This document shows positions 49,048 through 50,787 of a DNA stretch of 50,787 bases, in pieces (position 1 is the stretch's first letter; each line of letters begins with the position of its first letter). This stretch comes from Minisyncoccota bacterium. Lineage in GTDB: Bacteria > Patescibacteriota > Minisyncoccia > Phycocordibacterales > CAIZLB01. The notes beneath the pieces were generated by a model. That model made no database searches, was not told the origin of the DNA, and saw only the letters and a list, made by a program, of their open reading frames with translations. The position numbers and the translations under genes are program-made. The DNA lies in NCBI GenBank assembly GCA_018062305.1, contig JAGOSK010000004.1, positions 1 to 50,787 on the forward strand, read 5' to 3'.

Positions 49048-49074
49048 GTGTGACTACTGACGCGCTAGTCACAC
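49048..49074 (-). terminator. Hairpin at the end of the VOC gene
   Basis: GTGTGACTA (49048-49056) pairs with TAGTCACAC (49066-49074). It touches the stop codon of the gene (49074-49076); the 3' side on the minus strand is AATTTAAT, only moderately T-rich. Confidence 0.6.
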
Positions 49075-49430
49075 TAAGCTAACTTATGAATCATAACCGT
49101 ATTCCCCTCTGAATCTTGTATCTGCGCCATCTGGCATTTAGGAAATTTCATTGGCTCCATAAAAATTTTCACCCCAGCTGATTTAAGCTTCTCCATCATT
49201 GCATCAAAATCTTCTACCTCAAATGCAAGTACTGGACCTTGTCCTGACGGCTCCCATCCATCCATTTTACCAAGACTCAAAGCGGAGTCACCAATAAGAT
49301 ACTCAGCCCAACTGTCACCAGCAGAATCAAACTCTGGATTTGGAGTAAGCTCAAATATTTCCTCATAAAACTTTTTTGCACGAGCCATATCTTTTACTGG
49401 GTATGTAATGAAACCGATTGATTTGATCAT
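49074..49430 (-). CDS. VOC superfamily (glyoxalase/bleomycin-resistance fold) protein
   Basis: 118 residues, one VOC module: IKSIGFITYPVKDMARAKKFYEEIFEL at the start, VLAFEVEDFDAMMEKLKSAGVKI in the middle and QIQDSEGNTVMIHKLA at the end. VOC proteins bind metal and act as lyases, dioxygenases or drug-binding proteins; the substrate is not predictable. It starts 24 nt after the Fic gene stop and probably shares its operator-controlled promoter. Confidence 0.88.
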   Translation of the reverse strand: MIKSIGFITYPVKDMARAKKFYEEIFELTPNPEFDSAGDSWAEYLIGDSALSLGKMDGWEPSGQGPVLAFEVEDFDAMMEKLKSAGVKIFMEPMKFPKCQMAQIQDSEGNTVMIHKLA

Positions 49431-49454
49431 ATGATTTGGGTTATTTTTTTACTT

Positions 49455-50525
49455 TTAAATTAAATAGTTTTTGCTTGAATAGATGTACTGATCAAAGAAA
49501 ATATCTCTAAACGGTACGAGCGAATTAAGCTCATAAAATACCAAGATAGCTTCTCGATACTCCTCCTCATCAACAATTCTATATGAGAGGGGCGCTAGAT
49601 TGTGTGCAAGGAGAATCGCATTTCCAACAAGGCGAGATGTTCTCTTATTCCCATCCTCAAATGGCTGAATATAAGATATTCCTAAAATAATCATCAAGGC
49701 TTTACTGTATCCATCTTTCATCCGAGATACCATTTCACATAATTTTAGAAGAGCCTCTTTTATTTGAAAGCTGTTATCAAGTGGTCTATATCTAGAACCA
49801 AGAATACCCACCGGTTTTGATCGTATATCGTGAGTTATACCAAGACCTTCAACTAGTATCTTATGGATTGTCTCGATTTTGGATACTGTTATGTCGGCAA
49901 ATGATTCCCTATTTTGATAAATAAAATCAAAAGCCTTTTTATGATTCAAAATCATAGTTGCTTCATCTTTTGTCTTACCTACGGCTTCAATTCCATCTTT
50001 AATCAATTTTTCTGTATCGAGAAGTGTATATGTATTCCCTTCTATCTGCGAAGACTTCCACGACAGTTCAATAATAAATCTTTCTAACTCTTTTTTATGT
50101 AATGTATCTGATACGTCTGTATTTTTTACATGATATTCTTTCGTGGTTGAATCTAGTATGTGTATATGGGATGCTGAAAATATACTTTCTGGAATACTTT
50201 CAAAGAGTGAAAAATTAAAACTTTCGAGACTGATTCTCTTTTTAACATCATCCTCACAGTATACCCGAGGATTAATTTGGAAATATAATCTACCAGTATT
50301 TGAAATAGAATACTTAACAGAACGACCTTTGCCAGTTTTGATTAAAGTTTGAGCTTCTGTAAGCTTTGATAATAGTCTCTTAATTGTAATCAGTGAGGTA
50401 TCGTGAGTTTGGCTTATTGTTTTATATAATTCTGACGCAGAAATACTATCGCCAGCCATAAAACAAGCAAGTGTAGTCCTTTCTATATTGTCCTTATATG
50501 TATCTTTATTTTTTGTCTCTTTCAT
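49455..50525 (-). CDS. Fic-domain protein with winged-helix N-terminus and altered catalytic motif
   Basis: 356 residues. An N-terminal winged helix (about 15-85; SASELYKTISQTHDTSLITIKRLLSKL), then a Fic domain (about 145-340). An inhibitory-helix motif S158-S-Q-I-E162-G163 is intact. The Fic core reads IQPFEDGNKRTSR: the usual catalytic His of HPFxDGN is Gln287 (codon CAG), while the phosphate-binding FEDGNKR is kept. Fic enzymes transfer AMP or other groups to Tyr/Ser/Thr; loss of the His usually removes that activity. The winged helix and the upstream four-site operator suggest a DNA-binding regulator. It is first in an operon with the VOC gene. Confidence 0.88.
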   Translation of the reverse strand: MKETKNKDTYKDNIERTTLACFMAGDSISASELYKTISQTHDTSLITIKRLLSKLTEAQTLIKTGKGRSVKYSISNTGRLYFQINPRVYCEDDVKKRISLESFNFSLFESIPESIFSASHIHILDSTTKEYHVKNTDVSDTLHKKELERFIIELSWKSSQIEGNTYTLLDTEKLIKDGIEAVGKTKDEATMILNHKKAFDFIYQNRESFADITVSKIETIHKILVEGLGITHDIRSKPVGILGSRYRPLDNSFQIKEALLKLCEMVSRMKDGYSKALMIILGISYIQPFEDGNKRTSRLVGNAILLAHNLAPLSYRIVDEEEYREAILVFYELNSLVPFRDIFFDQYIYSSKNYLI

Positions 50526-50548
50526 TTCAGTTAAAGTGGTTAAACAAT

Positions 50549-50615
50549 AATCGTATCAAAATAGCCATTTAATCGTATCATAATGATACGATTATGCAAG
50601 GTTTTTGATACGATT
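50549..50615. promoter_or_regulatory. Four-site symmetrical operator upstream of the Fic gene
   Basis: AATCGTATCA at 50549-50558 and 50571-50580, its complement TGATACGATT at 50584-50593 and 50606-50615. All four copies are identical. Spacing is 22 bp within each pair, and the two inner sites are 3 bp apart, so the whole array is a palindrome about 50582. A candidate promoter (TTGCAT 50594-50599, TACGAT 50572-50577) lies inside. The last site overlaps the stop of the upstream ATPase gene. Confidence 0.85.
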
Positions 50616-50787
50616 AAGATCTTGAAAACACCTTCCTCACCTCATCTACCACAACCACACTAGACGCAACCGCTAACACAACTATCCAGTCCCCTCCGTT
50701 CAACGGAACAGTCTTCAAGATAAATTGTAATGGCGCCCAATATACTGCCAATAGTTGTAGTACAAGAATAATACCAGTAGACCAAAG
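50614..50787 (-). CDS. Cation-transporting P-type ATPase, C-terminal 57 residues (cut by window edge)
   Basis: The last 57 codons of a gene that enters from the right edge. They show two membrane helices (WSTGIILVLQLLAVYWAPL and DWIVVLAVASSVVVVDEV) and the end EVRKVFSRS. The pattern of LQ..AVY.P.LQ..F.T.PL...DW, ending in E(I/V)RK, is characteristic of the C-terminal membrane region of P2-type Ca2+ or related cation ATPases. The catalytic domains lie outside the window, so the ion cannot be assigned. Its stop codon overlaps the outermost site of the Fic operator. Confidence 0.72.
   Translation of the reverse strand, partial: LWSTGIILVLQLLAVYWAPLQFILKTVPLNGGDWIVVLAVASSVVVVDEVRKVFSRS

Overview
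The window looks like chromosome of a Candidatus Patescibacteria (CPR) bacterium, most likely a Paceibacteria (Parcubacteria) lineage. That is inferred from small, AT-rich, tightly packed genes, an Arg-CGA-rich coding style, many small membrane or surface proteins without named relatives, and an almost complete lack of Shine-Dalgarno sites. TGA is used as a stop, so the code is standard. I see no rRNA, tRNA, CRISPR array, insertion sequence or prophage.

Layout. 1-9.9 kb: start of RNase III (cut by the window edge), a NusB-Nudix fusion, a sortase-signal surface protein, an L,D-transpeptidase, a lipoprotein, a large acidic coiled-coil protein, then a divergent sortase / CARDB-protein pair. 9.9-16.4 kb: gyrB, murF, a methyltransferase and small membrane proteins. 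16.4-24.9 kb: DUF805 and EVE proteins, lexA with a small gene under a LexA-box-like promoter, CYTH protein, low-molecular-weight phosphatase, DEAD-box helicase with a structured 3' element, and a YgjP-type peptidase. 25-31 kb: ABC-F ATPase, orphan genes, secreted coiled-coil proteins, Pif1/RecD-like helicase. 31-40.4 kb: DoxX, HI0933 flavoprotein, second sortase-signal protein, stand-alone CHC2 zinc finger, heterodimeric ABC exporter, MsrB and MsrA. 40.4-50.8 kb: diadenylate cyclase fused to a YbbR domain, DHH phosphoesterase, DM13/Gmad2 protein with TspO, slipin, archaeal-type ProRS, VOC protein, Fic protein with an unusual operator, and the C-terminus of a P-type ATPase.

Themes. (1) Two classes of gene start. 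Nine genes have a sigma-70-like -10 box ending exactly 9 nt before the ATG, implying leaderless mRNA. A second set of mostly unrecognised genes, richer in GC, has strong promoters, A/C-rich leaders and private terminators. (2) A 44-54 bp palindromic repeat occurs six times, always between genes, with arms that co-vary. (3) A cell-surface system: a sortase divergent from a CARDB protein, plus two distant proteins sharing a VP(A/S)TG-TM-tail C-terminus. (4) Likely c-di-AMP synthesis and turnover genes near each other. (5) Redox and repair genes (MsrA, MsrB, DoxX, TspO, DM13). (6) A probable SOS circuit around lexA.
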